Origin: VAZQ01 sp963841105
Lineage (GTDB): Bacteria; Pseudomonadota; Alphaproteobacteria; Rhizobiales; Xanthobacteraceae
Direction of reading: 5' to 3'
Length of the DNA stretch: 64,000 nt
NCBI GenBank assembly: GCA_963841105.1
Contig: CAWJCB010000034.1
Span: forward strand, 1-64,000
Below are positions 26,537-35,202 of the stretch, piece by piece (positions within the stretch are counted from its first letter, which is position 1; each line of letters begins with the position of its first letter). Under the pieces are notes generated by a model. The model saw only the letters and a list, made by a program, of their open reading frames with translations, was not told the DNA's origin and searched no databases. Position numbers and translations under genes: made by a program.

Positions 26537-27321
26537 CGCGCGGCAGTGTCCCCAAGCTTGGCCGCGAAAGACGCGGCGACCACTGCGAGCGCCACGACTG
26601 CGAGCACGATCGTGCAAATGGCATTGATCTCCGGCTTCACGCCAAGCCTGATCTCCGAATAAATGCGAATTGGAAGGGTGGTGGCTCCAGGTCCAGTCGT
26701 GAAGCTCGCGATGACCAGATCGTCCAGCGACAGGGTGAAAGCCAATGTCCAGCCCGAGGCGAGCGCAGGTAACATCAGCGGCAGCGTCACGGCGAAGAAC
26801 GTTTTCAATGGCGGACAACCGAGGTTGAGCGCCGCCTCCTCAACACTGCGGTCCAGAGTGAGAAGGCGCGACTGCACGATGACCGTCACGAAGCACATGG
26901 CAACGGTGCTGTGCGCAATGGCAATGGTCCAGTACCCACGCTCGACGCCGGCCGCCACGAACAGGAGCAACAGAGAAAGACCGATAATGACCTCCGGCAT
27001 CACCAGCGGGGCGTAGATCATCCCCGAAAAGAGCAAGCGCCCGCGAAAGCGGCCGAACCGCACGAGTGCTATTGCCGCGAGCGTTCCAAGGACGGTCGCC
27101 GCCGTTGCGGAGAGAAGGGCAACCCGCAGCGTCACCCACGCAGAATCGAGCATCGCCGAGTCATTGAGCAGCTCGATATACCAGCGTGTCGACCATCCCG
27201 CCCACACCGTGACCAACCGTGACGCATTGAAGGAATAGATCACCAGAATGACGATGGGCAGATAAAGAAATCCGACCCCGAGCGCGATCGAGCCGACGTT
27301 GAACCAGGACGTTTTGCGCAT
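26500..27321 (-). CDS. potC: ABC transporter permease, PotC type
   Basis: 273 residues from ATG 27321 (MRKTSWFNVGSIALGVGFLY). Six membrane spans are expected; the permease-ATPase contact (EAA) loop reads EEAALNLGCPPLKTFFAVTL, typical of the spermidine/putrescine class. SLDDLVIASFTTGPGATTLP is the usual PotC block near the C-terminus. The gene starts two bases after the stop of the partner permease, so the two are translated together. Order ATPase-permease-permease matches potABC, but a PotD/PotF binding protein is missing. Confidence 0.85.
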   Translation of the reverse strand: MRKTSWFNVGSIALGVGFLYLPIVILVIYSFNASRLVTVWAGWSTRWYIELLNDSAMLDSAWVTLRVALLSATAATVLGTLAAIALVRFGRFRGRLLFSGMIYAPLVMPEVIIGLSLLLLFVAAGVERGYWTIAIAHSTVAMCFVTVIVQSRLLTLDRSVEEAALNLGCPPLKTFFAVTLPLMLPALASGWTLAFTLSLDDLVIASFTTGPGATTLPIRIYSEIRLGVKPEINAICTIVLAVVALAVVAASFAAKLGDTAARHSLRAPGGRNR

Positions 27322-27323
27322 GA

Positions 27324-28238
27324 TCAGCCGTCTCCCCCGCCGCCGCGCATTTGCATGCGCTCGTAAACCAGGAGCGGCGCCAGCAGGAGACACAGCAGCA
27401 CGACGGCGACGGCAGCTGCGACCGGCCAGTCCTTGTTCAGGAAGAACTCGGTCCACAGCGTCTGGCCGATCATCATGCTCTGCGAGGAGCCGAGCAAGTC
27501 GGGAATGACGAACTCACCGACAATCGGGATAAAGCAGAGCAAAGTTCCCGCGGCTACCCCAGGAAGCGAGATGGGCAGCGTCACCAGCCAGAATGCTTTC
27601 CAAGGCGGGCAGCCGAGATCGGCGGCGGCCTCGATCAGCGTCGCGTCCATTTTCTCCAGCGTTGCGTAAAGCGGCAGCACCATGAACGGAAGGTACGAAT
27701 ACACGATCCCGATATAGACTGCAGTATCGGTCGCCAGCCACGCGGGAGGCTCGTCGGTCAGCCCCAGCACCAGCAGCAATTGGTTGAGCAAGCCATCGCG
27801 CTGGAGAATATTGATCCATGCATAGATGCGGATCAGAAAGGACGTCCAGAACGGCACGATCACCAGCGTGAATAGTGCCGGTTGCCAGCGCCGCGGCGCG
27901 CGCGCAATGCCATAGGCAAGCGGAAAACCCATAAGCAGCAACAGCAGTGTCGAGAAACCAGCAATCTGGAGGCTATTGAGATAGGAGGCGAGATAAAGCC
28001 GGTCGGAGGCAATAAACGAGTAGTTCTCCAGCGCCAGCGCGCTCAGGAATGCCTTGAGCCCGCTCCAGCCGGCATTGAGATCGAGAACCGGAGTGTAAGG
28101 CGGCTGCGCGATGGCAGTTTGCGAAAGGCTGATCTTCAGAACGAGCAGGAAGGGAACGAGGAAGAAGAGGATGAGCCAGAGATAAGGGGCGATGACAACC
28201 AGCTGCCTGACGCGGGAACCTCGCCGCGCGCTGATCAT
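27324..28238 (-). CDS. potB: ABC transporter permease, PotB type
   Basis: 304 residues from ATG 28238, whose start overlaps the ATPase stop as ATGA, a sign of coupled translation. It has six spans; IAPYLWLILFFLVPFLLVLK opens the protein and EAAADLGCPPWKAFWLVTLP is the ATPase-contact loop. FIPIVGEFVIPDLLGSSQSM is characteristic of PotB/PotH. It works with the PotC-like permease as the membrane channel for a polyamine-like or related small cationic solute. Confidence 0.86.
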   Translation of the reverse strand: MISARRGSRVRQLVVIAPYLWLILFFLVPFLLVLKISLSQTAIAQPPYTPVLDLNAGWSGLKAFLSALALENYSFIASDRLYLASYLNSLQIAGFSTLLLLLMGFPLAYGIARAPRRWQPALFTLVIVPFWTSFLIRIYAWINILQRDGLLNQLLLVLGLTDEPPAWLATDTAVYIGIVYSYLPFMVLPLYATLEKMDATLIEAAADLGCPPWKAFWLVTLPISLPGVAAGTLLCFIPIVGEFVIPDLLGSSQSMMIGQTLWTEFFLNKDWPVAAAVAVVLLCLLLAPLLVYERMQMRGGGGDG

Positions 28239-29407
28239 CGCGTGAGCACCACGGCCGCATCCGGCGGCCAATGCAACCACACGCGATCGTGCCAGCCGAT
28301 CGGCCGCTCGACCAGTCTCGTCACATTGGCGAGCGCCGCCTTCATTACGAAGCCACCCTCCAGCCTGACCTTGTAGATCGACAGATCACCGAGATAGCCG
28401 ATGCTGGCGACCTGTCCCGCCACGCAATTCTCGTTTTCCTGTGCAGGCGGTGAGCGGGAGATACGCACCTTTTCCGGCCGCAGCGCCACCCAGACAGCGT
28501 CGCACGGCTTTCCCTCCCCAGCCGGTGCCGCGCGCAGCCTTCCCGCATCGGCGCTCGATATCGACAAGGCGTCCCCTTCCCTCCCAAGCACGCGGCCTTC
28601 GATGAGATTCACTTCGCCGATGAAATCGGCCACCCAGCGCGAATTCGGTTGCTCGTAAATCTCAGCCGGCGTCCCGACCTGGATCAACCGTCCATCGTTC
28701 ATCACCGCAATGCGGTCGGCGACCGTCATCGCCTCCTGTTGATCGTGAGTCACGATGATGAAGGTGAGGCCAAACTGCTCTTGCAGGCTCATGATCTCGA
28801 ACTGCGTCTCGCCGCGAAGCTTCTTGTCCAAGGCTGCAAGCGGCTCGTCGAGAAGCAGGACGCGCGGGCGCTTCACCAATGAACGCGCGAGAGCGACACG
28901 CTGGCGCTCTCCTCCGGAAAGCTGGTGAGATTTTCGCTTCCCATAGCCCTCGAGCCGGACCGCTGCCAGCATCTGAGCAACGCGCATCGCGATCTCAGGC
29001 TTGGGCAGGCCATCCTGCTTGAGCCCGAAAGCAACGTTGTTCTCGACATTGAGATGTGGAAACAACGCATAGTTCTGAAACATCATGTTGATGGGCCGCC
29101 GGTAGACGGGCACAGCTGCAAGATCGCGGCCGTCGAGCAGAATGCGACCGCTGTCGGGCGTCTCAAGCCCGGCCAACAGGCGCAGCAGCGTCGTCTTGCC
29201 GCAACCGGAGGGCCCGAGCAGCGCAAAAAATTCGCTTTCGTGTATATCGAGGGACAGGCATTCGACGCCGGCGCCACCGGGGAAACCCTTGCTCACGCCC
29301 TCGATCCGCAGCAGCGGCTGCGCACCCACGCCTGGCGTGCGTGCAGATGGGCACCGGCCCAACGCGTTTGCGTCATCGGCAGATCGGTTTTGCAAGTCGC
29401 CTCGCAA
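28235..29407 (-). CDS. potA: ABC transporter ATPase, PotA type
   Basis: Walker A GPSGCGKTT, signature LSGGERQRVALARSLV and Walker B VLLLDEPLAALD are intact, followed by a switch histidine in FIIVTHDQQEAM and a C-terminal TOBE domain (RPEKVRI). Residues 1-30 are not typical, so the true start is unsure: TTG 29407 or GTG 29329 are the options, and no ATG is available. The gene follows glpK by 17 bases and overlaps the first permease gene by four. It drives uptake of the substrate of the PotB/PotC pair. Confidence 0.87.
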   Translation of the reverse strand: MRGDLQNRSADDANALGRCPSARTPGVGAQPLLRIEGVSKGFPGGAGVECLSLDIHESEFFALLGPSGCGKTTLLRLLAGLETPDSGRILLDGRDLAAVPVYRRPINMMFQNYALFPHLNVENNVAFGLKQDGLPKPEIAMRVAQMLAAVRLEGYGKRKSHQLSGGERQRVALARSLVKRPRVLLLDEPLAALDKKLRGETQFEIMSLQEQFGLTFIIVTHDQQEAMTVADRIAVMNDGRLIQVGTPAEIYEQPNSRWVADFIGEVNLIEGRVLGREGDALSISSADAGRLRAAPAGEGKPCDAVWVALRPEKVRISRSPPAQENENCVAGQVASIGYLGDLSIYKVRLEGGFVMKAALANVTRLVERPIGWHDRVWLHWPPDAAVVLTR

Positions 29408-29424
29408 GGATTGCGGCCACGCTA

Positions 29425-30924
29425 TTAGCGCGCTTTGCGGCCCACGCTCAACGTGCGCTCGACCGCATCACACCATCCGATCCATTTGCGCTCGCGTGTC
29501 GCAGCATCCATGCCAGGCTGGAAGCGGCGCTCGCATTTCCACGTTCGCGCGAAGCCAGACGGGTCGGGATACAGCTGCGCGGCATAACCAGCGAGATAGG
29601 CCGCCCCCAGGGCTGTCGTTTCTGTCACAACGGGCCGGTCGACCGGTGCGCCCAGAATATCGGCGAGGAATTGCATGGTTACGTCACTTGCCGCCATTCC
29701 TCCATCGACGCGCAAAATCGTGCCTTCGGGGGCGCTCGGCCAATCCGCCCTTATCGCCTCGAGGAGATCGCGCGTCTGATAGCCGACTGCTTCCAGCGCC
29801 GCGCGCGCCAGCTCGGGCACGCCCGAGTTGCGGGTGAGCCCGTAGAGCGCGCCGCGCGCCTGCGCATCCCACCATGGCGCGCCAAGTCCGACAAAAGCCG
29901 GCACCAGATACACCTGCTCGGCGGGATCCGCCGCAGCCGCAAGCGCATTCACATCGGGCGCCGCCGCGATCATTTTCAGAGCATCGCGCAACCATTGCAC
30001 TGCCGCGCCAGCAATGAAGATGGCGCCCTCCAGCGCGTAGGTGCGCTTGCCGCCGAGCTGATAGGCGATCGTGGTGAGCAGCCGGTTGCGCGAGGCAATC
30101 GGCTCACTACCGGTGTTGATGAGCGCAAAGCAGCCGGTGCCGTAGGTCGATTTCATCATGCCGGGGACGAAGCAGGCCTGCCCCACCGTCGACGCCTGCT
30201 GATCGCCGGCCACCGCGCGAATGCGTATCGGCGCGCCAAGCACCTCGGTAACGCCAAACTCGCCCGTGCAATCGTGGATCTCCGGGAGGAGCGACGCCGG
30301 CACGGCAAACAGGTCGCACAGCTCCTGGTCCCATTCGCCGCGGTGGATGTCCATCAGCAGCGTGCGTGCCGCGTTGGTTGCATCGGTAGCGTGCAGCTTG
30401 CCGCCTGTAAGCCGCCACAGGAGAAAGCTGTCGACCGTTCCGAAGGCGAGGCGCCCTGCCCGGGCGGCGCTTCTCGCCCCTTCGACATGGTCCAGAATCC
30501 ACGCAATCTTGGTCGCGGAAAAATACGGATCGAGCAGGAGCCCGGTGCGCGCACGCACCATGGGCTCGTGCCCCTCACTGCGAAGCCGCGCACATATGTC
30601 CGCCGTGCGCCGGTCTTGCCAAACGATGGCATGATGAATGGGGCGGCCGGTGGCGCGATCCCAGATGACCGTCGTCTCCCGCTGATTGGTTATGCCGAGC
30701 GCGGCAAATTCCCGCGCCCGGATACCTGCCCGCTCCAACGCCGCCCGCATGGTCGCCAAGGTCGTCGACCAGATCGCCTCCGGATCATGCTCGACGAGGC
30801 CAGGGGCGGGATAAAGCTGCTGAAATTCCTCTTGCGCCGCGGCAACGGGCAGCATTCGCGAATCGAACACTATCGACCGAGTCGAGGTCGTGCCTTGATC
30901 GATGGCAAGAATAAAGTCGGGCAC
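29425..30924 (-). CDS. glpK: Glycerol kinase
   Basis: 499 residues, the usual length. FILAIDQGTTSTRSIVFDS binds phosphate, ITNQRETTVIWDRATGRPIH and WQDRRTA contact glycerol, STYGTGCFALINTG is the adenosine-side motif and VDGGMAASDVTMQFLADILG closes the family pattern. It phosphorylates glycerol to glycerol-3-phosphate, the substrate of GlpD encoded about 0.9 kb upstream in the same direction. No glycerol facilitator is seen, so uptake could use the following transporter or diffusion. Confidence 0.95.
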   Translation of the reverse strand: MPDFILAIDQGTTSTRSIVFDSRMLPVAAAQEEFQQLYPAPGLVEHDPEAIWSTTLATMRAALERAGIRAREFAALGITNQRETTVIWDRATGRPIHHAIVWQDRRTADICARLRSEGHEPMVRARTGLLLDPYFSATKIAWILDHVEGARSAARAGRLAFGTVDSFLLWRLTGGKLHATDATNAARTLLMDIHRGEWDQELCDLFAVPASLLPEIHDCTGEFGVTEVLGAPIRIRAVAGDQQASTVGQACFVPGMMKSTYGTGCFALINTGSEPIASRNRLLTTIAYQLGGKRTYALEGAIFIAGAAVQWLRDALKMIAAAPDVNALAAAADPAEQVYLVPAFVGLGAPWWDAQARGALYGLTRNSGVPELARAALEAVGYQTRDLLEAIRADWPSAPEGTILRVDGGMAASDVTMQFLADILGAPVDRPVVTETTALGAAYLAGYAAQLYPDPSGFARTWKCERRFQPGMDAATRERKWIGWCDAVERTLSVGRKAR

Positions 30925-31083
30925 GCTCTTTGTCTCTGCACTGTCGGGCGTTGCCGCGATGGTCTCGCAACGCCGATGCGCGGCTCTGATCGATGGATCG
31001 GGCTTTGGCGGCCAACCGATACCACATGGGCAGACCGCCGGTCGAACCGGCGCGAGCTTGCGCCCCGTCTGCGGCCCGCGGCT

Positions 31084-31542
31084 TCAGCTTGCCAGCTTGC
31101 GCGCTTCAGGTTTTGCGTCGGTGCACAATACTGTGGGTTGGCTCAGGACAGAAAGCATGCGCGCCTTGAGCGCGGTACGTGAGACCGGCTTCAGAAGGAA
31201 CTCGTGGATCCCGTGACGCACCGCCTCCAGCACGCGCGAGCGCTCGCCATGTGCCGTCATCATGATGATCGGCACGGCCGCATTTGGCGAACGTCGCTGC
31301 GAGCGCAGCCGGCGGACAAACTCAGCTCCATCGATGCCCTGCATGTCCCAATCCAGCAGCACGACGTCGGGAGCTATCGCCGCAATCGCCTCCAGACCAC
31401 CGCTGCCATCGCTCGCCTCGTGAATCTTGCCGCAACCCAAGGCGAGAAGCTGCCCGCGAAGGGACCTGCGCGTTTGATATTCATCATCGACGATGACAAC
31501 TTTGCTCCGGCCGATCAGGCCGTTGGTGTTTTTTTCGGTCAC
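31084..31542 (-). CDS. Single-domain response regulator (CheY-like receiver)
   Basis: A receiver domain only: acidic pair in VVIVDDEYQTRR, phospho-acceptor in VLLDWDMQGIDGAEFVRRLR, conserved Thr in IIMMTAHGE and Lys in FLLKPVSRTAL. There is no output domain, so it signals through protein contacts, as in alphaproteobacterial single-domain regulators. GTG 31542 gives about 152 residues, close to relatives; a TTG at 31602 would add 20. It lies between glpK and glpD but this may be chance. The DWDMQG block and HGERSRVLEAVRHGIHEFL are typical of a rhizobial paralogue group. Confidence 0.8.
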   Translation of the reverse strand: MTEKNTNGLIGRSKVVIVDDEYQTRRSLRGQLLALGCGKIHEASDGSGGLEAIAAIAPDVVLLDWDMQGIDGAEFVRRLRSQRRSPNAAVPIIMMTAHGERSRVLEAVRHGIHEFLLKPVSRTALKARMLSVLSQPTVLCTDAKPEARKLAS

Positions 31543-31695
31543 GCGCAACCCCAAGGCGGAATAAGCAAATTTTCCGCAATCCGTGTCGAACGTGATTAGC
31601 AAAACATTTTCGCATTAGGATGCGGTGTAGCTGAATGCTAAAGTTTTATGGATGTGATGATCCGGCGTGTTTTCAGTAGTCGTACCATTCTCCGC

Positions 31696-31829
31696 CGTCA
31701 TCGCCCGCTCTAGGCGGGCGATCCAGTAGGCACCGCTCAGTGAGGGCTAACACGCTCGCTTATCGGTCCACTGTGGGTCCACCTGGACTGGCGGGATTAC
31801 TGGATTCCCCGCATGCGCGGGGCATGACG
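31696..31829. repeat. BIME-like pair of inverted palindromic units
   Basis: The left unit CGTCATCGCCCGC...GGCGGGCGATCCAGTA and the right unit, ACTGGATTCCCCGCATGCG then CGGGGCATGACG, are inverted copies of each other, each folding on itself. Pairs of REP units facing each other are the known architecture of BIMEs. The repeat lies downstream of glpD and upstream of the response-regulator gene. Confidence 0.6.
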
Positions 31830-31850
31830 CTCGAGAAAGTGATAACGACG

Positions 31851-33356
31851 TCAATCTCGGGCGCCGATGGTGGTCGCCATAAAACGCGCCAATTGCTCGC
31901 GCTCCTCGCGCGAGAACCGCAGACCGAGCTTGCTGCGGCGCCATAACACATCGTCCGCGGTCTGCGCCCATTCTCGCTGCATCAAATACAGCACCTCGAC
32001 GCCCGTGAGATCAGCCCCAAGATTCGGTCCAAGCTCTTCCAGCGTCCGCGCCGGACCGAGCACGCGCTCGACCCGGGTGCCGTAGGCGGCAACAAGGCGC
32101 CGCACCTGCTGCTCGCTCAGGAATGGGCGCGCGCGATGCGTCTCGCTTACCAGCGCATCAAAACCGTCGTGGGGAAATTCACCTCCCGGCAATCGCGACT
32201 GCGCGGTCCATTGCGCGCCCATTTGCAGGAAATGAGAAAGCCGATCGGACGCATGCTCGGCGAGGCGGCGATAGGTGGTGATCTTGCCGCCGTAGACGTT
32301 CAGCAGCGGCGCTGCGCCGGCGCGTTCGTCAAGGGCGACAACGTAATCGCGACTGACATCCTGCGAGCGCTTTGAGCCGTCGTCGTACAAGGAGCGCACG
32401 CCGGCAAACGACCAGACTACCTGCGCCGGACTAACGGCCTTTCGAAAATATTGGTTGGCGATCTCACAGAGATAGGCGATCTCGTCGTCCGTCGGACGAA
32501 CCGTGCCGGGATCGCCGCCAAAGCCGCGGTCAGTGGTGCCGATGAGCGTAAAGTCCCGCTCGAACGGCAGCGCAAACACCACGCGTGCGTCGCGCGTTTG
32601 AAAGATGTAGCCGCGGTCATGCTCGAATAGCCGCGGCACCACGATGTGGCTGCCTTTATCCAGCCGCACAGGCAGCGGCGCGGCTTCCCGCAGAACGTTC
32701 GCGGCGAACAGCTTGATCCACGGCCCCGTGGCGTTGACCAATACGCGCGCGGTGGCGATATCCCGCCTTCCCCGCACTTCCAGAATGAGACGCCAAAACG
32801 TGCCCCGCTCCGCGCCTATGCAGCGGGTACGGGTGCGGATTCGCGCGCCCCGCTCGGCAGCGTCAACCGCATTGACTACGACAAGGCGCGCATCGTCGGC
32901 CCAGCAGTCGGAGTATTCGAAGCCGTGCGCATAGGGCTGCTTGAGCGGCGCGGCCAGGATGCCGCGACAAAGATCGGCTCGGCTGGTCCCCGGCAGTGTC
33001 CTTCGCCAACCAAGATGGTCGTAGAGCAAAAGGCCGAGGCGCAGCATCCAGAGCGGCCGCATGCCTGGCTCGACCGGCAATACGAAGCGCATCTGCCGTA
33101 TGAGGTGCGGCGCCATGCGCAGCATCACCTCGCGTTCGATGAGCGCTTCGCGCACCAGCCGAAACCATCCATGCTCGAGGTAGCGCAGCCCGCCATGAAT
33201 GAGCTTTGTGGAGGCTGACGAAGTGCCTGAGGCGAGGTCATCCTGTTCGATCAGCAGGACGCGCAACCCGCGGCCGGCGGCATCGCGCGCGATGCCGGTC
33301 CCGTTGATGCCGCCGCCAATGACGGCAAGGTCGAATTCGGCCGCACGATCAACCAT
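31851..33356 (-). CDS. glpD: Aerobic glycerol-3-phosphate dehydrogenase
   Basis: 501 residues. The FAD-binding N-terminus AEFDLAVIGGGINGTGIARD is followed by LIEQDDLASGTSSASTKLIH and GGLRYLEHGWFRLVREALIE, which are diagnostic for GlpD. The C-terminal domain has NVYGGKITTYRRLAEHA. The enzyme oxidises glycerol-3-phosphate to dihydroxyacetone phosphate and passes electrons to quinone at the inner membrane. Together with glpK it forms a complete aerobic glycerol route. Confidence 0.95.
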   Translation of the reverse strand: MVDRAAEFDLAVIGGGINGTGIARDAAGRGLRVLLIEQDDLASGTSSASTKLIHGGLRYLEHGWFRLVREALIEREVMLRMAPHLIRQMRFVLPVEPGMRPLWMLRLGLLLYDHLGWRRTLPGTSRADLCRGILAAPLKQPYAHGFEYSDCWADDARLVVVNAVDAAERGARIRTRTRCIGAERGTFWRLILEVRGRRDIATARVLVNATGPWIKLFAANVLREAAPLPVRLDKGSHIVVPRLFEHDRGYIFQTRDARVVFALPFERDFTLIGTTDRGFGGDPGTVRPTDDEIAYLCEIANQYFRKAVSPAQVVWSFAGVRSLYDDGSKRSQDVSRDYVVALDERAGAAPLLNVYGGKITTYRRLAEHASDRLSHFLQMGAQWTAQSRLPGGEFPHDGFDALVSETHRARPFLSEQQVRRLVAAYGTRVERVLGPARTLEELGPNLGADLTGVEVLYLMQREWAQTADDVLWRRSKLGLRFSREEREQLARFMATTIGARD

Positions 33357-33492
33357 AGGCGTTTGCCCCTCGCCCGCACCATGGCGCCAGTCGCCGCGAG
33401 TGCGGTGGATTTAAAGCCTCAAGACGCATGAATCGAAAGGTGTTGCACTGATCCGACGATTGGCGATGATGAACCTAACCAAGGAGATACCG

Positions 33493-34194
33493 ATGGACTA
33501 TCACGACCGTCACGTCATCGTCACCGGCGGCACCGGCGCGCTCGGTCATGCTGTCGTGAGCGCGATGATCGGGGCCGGCGCCTTCTGCCACGTGCCCTAC
33601 ATCCATGCGGCCGAAGCGGAACGCTTTCCTCTGCGCGATCATGCACGCGTGCAGCTTCTGGGTGACGTCGAGCTATCGGATGAGGCCGCGGTCACGACAC
33701 TGTACAATGGCGTGCCGAGGCTGTGGGCCTCAATCCACCTTGCCGGCGGCTTCGCAATGAGCCCTGTCGCCGAGACCACAAAGTCAGAGCTGATGCGGCA
33801 GATCGACGTGAATTACGTGACCGCCTTTCTGTGCTGCGCCGCGGCGGTGCGCACGATGATACGCGCCGGCGCTGGCGGTCGCATTGTCAATGTCGCAACG
33901 CGTCCGGCGCTCGAATGGCGCTCCGGAGCCGGCATGGTCGCCTATGCCGCGAGCAAGGCCGCCGTCGCTGCAATGACCGTTGCGCTCGCCGAGGAAGTGG
34001 TGAAGCAGGACATTCTGGTCAACGCGGTCGCGCCTTCCACCATGGACACGCCGGCCAACCGCAAAGCAATGCCGAAAGCCGACCACGACGCCTGGACCAA
34101 GGTCGAGGACGTCGCAGCGGTCATTGCGTTCCTCGCTTCACCTGAAAACCACATCACCCGTGGGGCCGTCGTCCCTGTTTACGGCAGGAGCTAG
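33493..34194 (+). CDS. Short-chain dehydrogenase/reductase
   Basis: 233 residues from ATG 33493, chosen because AAGGAGAT lies at the right distance; the frame is open upstream to 33460. The NAD(P)-binding loop is VTGGTGALGHAVV and the catalytic Tyr-Lys pair is in VAYAASKAAVAAM. The Ser position is changed to NVATRPALEWRSGAG, where the family often has Ser, so the third catalytic residue is not obvious. It is followed after 10 bases by a TctC-type gene in the same direction. Substrate unknown. Confidence 0.85.
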   Translation: MDYHDRHVIVTGGTGALGHAVVSAMIGAGAFCHVPYIHAAEAERFPLRDHARVQLLGDVELSDEAAVTTLYNGVPRLWASIHLAGGFAMSPVAETTKSELMRQIDVNYVTAFLCCAAAVRTMIRAGAGGRIVNVATRPALEWRSGAGMVAYAASKAAVAAMTVALAEEVVKQDILVNAVAPSTMDTPANRKAMPKADHDAWTKVEDVAAVIAFLASPENHITRGAVVPVYGRS

Positions 34195-34204
34195 AAGGTA
34201 ACGC

Positions 34205-35191
34205 ATGCAGCACACGCGCCGTGCATTTCTGCAGCTGTCTGGTGCGGTTGCTGCTGTTGCCGGCGCCTGCATCCTGCCACGAACGGCAGCCGCGGAAACC
34301 TATCCGTCACGGCCGGTGCGCATCATTATGGGCTTCGGCCCCGGCTCCTCGGGCGATGTCGCGGCACGTGTCCTCGCACCGGCGCTCGGCCGGCTACTCG
34401 GTCAGCAATTCATCGTCGAAAACCGTGCCGGGGCCGGCAGCAACATCGCCACCAATGTTGTGGCGCATGCGCCGAACGACGGCTACACGCTGCTGCAAGG
34501 CACTGCTGCCAACACCATCAACTTTGCGACCAGCTCAAATCTCTCATTCGACTTCCCCAAGGACTTCGCGCCGATCGCGCTGTTCACCACTTTGCCGAAC
34601 ATCCTGGTCGTGCATCCCTCGATTGGGGTGCATACCGTCGAGGCGTTGATCAAGCTCGCGAAGGAAAGCCCGGACCACCTCTCATACGGATCGGCGGGGG
34701 TGGGCGCCCTGTCGCATGTCACCGGCGAGTTGTTCAACGTGATGGCCGGAACCAAGCTTGTGCACGTGCCTTATGCGGGTACCGCGCAAGCCGCGACTGA
34801 CCTCCTTGGCGGCCGACTGCAGGTGATGTTCTCACCGGCCTCAACGGTGTTGCAATTCGTGGCCGAGGGCAAGCTCGTGGCATTGGCGTCGACAGGACTC
34901 AAGCGCGCAAGCGCGGCCCCCGATCTGCCGACCATTGCAGAAGTCGCTTTGCCGGGATTCGATACGTCCGGCTGGTTTGGCCTGCTTGCCCCTGCGAGCA
35001 CTCCGCGCGAAATCATCGACCAGCTCGCCGCGGCGTCGAACGAAGTGGCGAAATCCCCCGATGTCGCTGCGAACTTGGCGAAGCAGGGTTTTGACATGGC
35101 GGCGAGCACGCCGGAGGAATTCGCCGCATTCATCCGGGACGATCTGGCCAAATGGGAGCGCCTTGCCGCCCAGGCCCACCTCAAGCGCTAG
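34205..35191 (+). CDS. Tripartite tricarboxylate transporter binding protein (TctC/Bug family)
   Basis: 328 residues with a twin-arginine-like signal RRAFLQLSGAVAAVAGACIL cut near AAAE. The Bug pattern is clear: YPSRPVRIIMGFGPGSSGDV, FIVENRAGAGSNIATNVVAH, LSYGSAGVGALSHVTGELF and VHVPYAGTAQAATDLLGGRL. It binds a small carboxylate in the periplasm for the TctAB membrane pair, which is not in this window. It stands 10 bases after the SDR gene, so they may form an operon. Confidence 0.9.
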   Translation: MQHTRRAFLQLSGAVAAVAGACILPRTAAAETYPSRPVRIIMGFGPGSSGDVAARVLAPALGRLLGQQFIVENRAGAGSNIATNVVAHAPNDGYTLLQGTAANTINFATSSNLSFDFPKDFAPIALFTTLPNILVVHPSIGVHTVEALIKLAKESPDHLSYGSAGVGALSHVTGELFNVMAGTKLVHVPYAGTAQAATDLLGGRLQVMFSPASTVLQFVAEGKLVALASTGLKRASAAPDLPTIAEVALPGFDTSGWFGLLAPASTPREIIDQLAAASNEVAKSPDVAANLAKQGFDMAASTPEEFAAFIRDDLAKWERLAAQAHLKR

Positions 35192-35202
35192 ATCGTCGCT
35201 GA

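Noticed and set aside
29341..31182. A 613-codon plus-strand frame opposite glpK
   Set aside because: It is an antisense shadow of glpK with no family features; high GC content creates long open frames opposite real genes.
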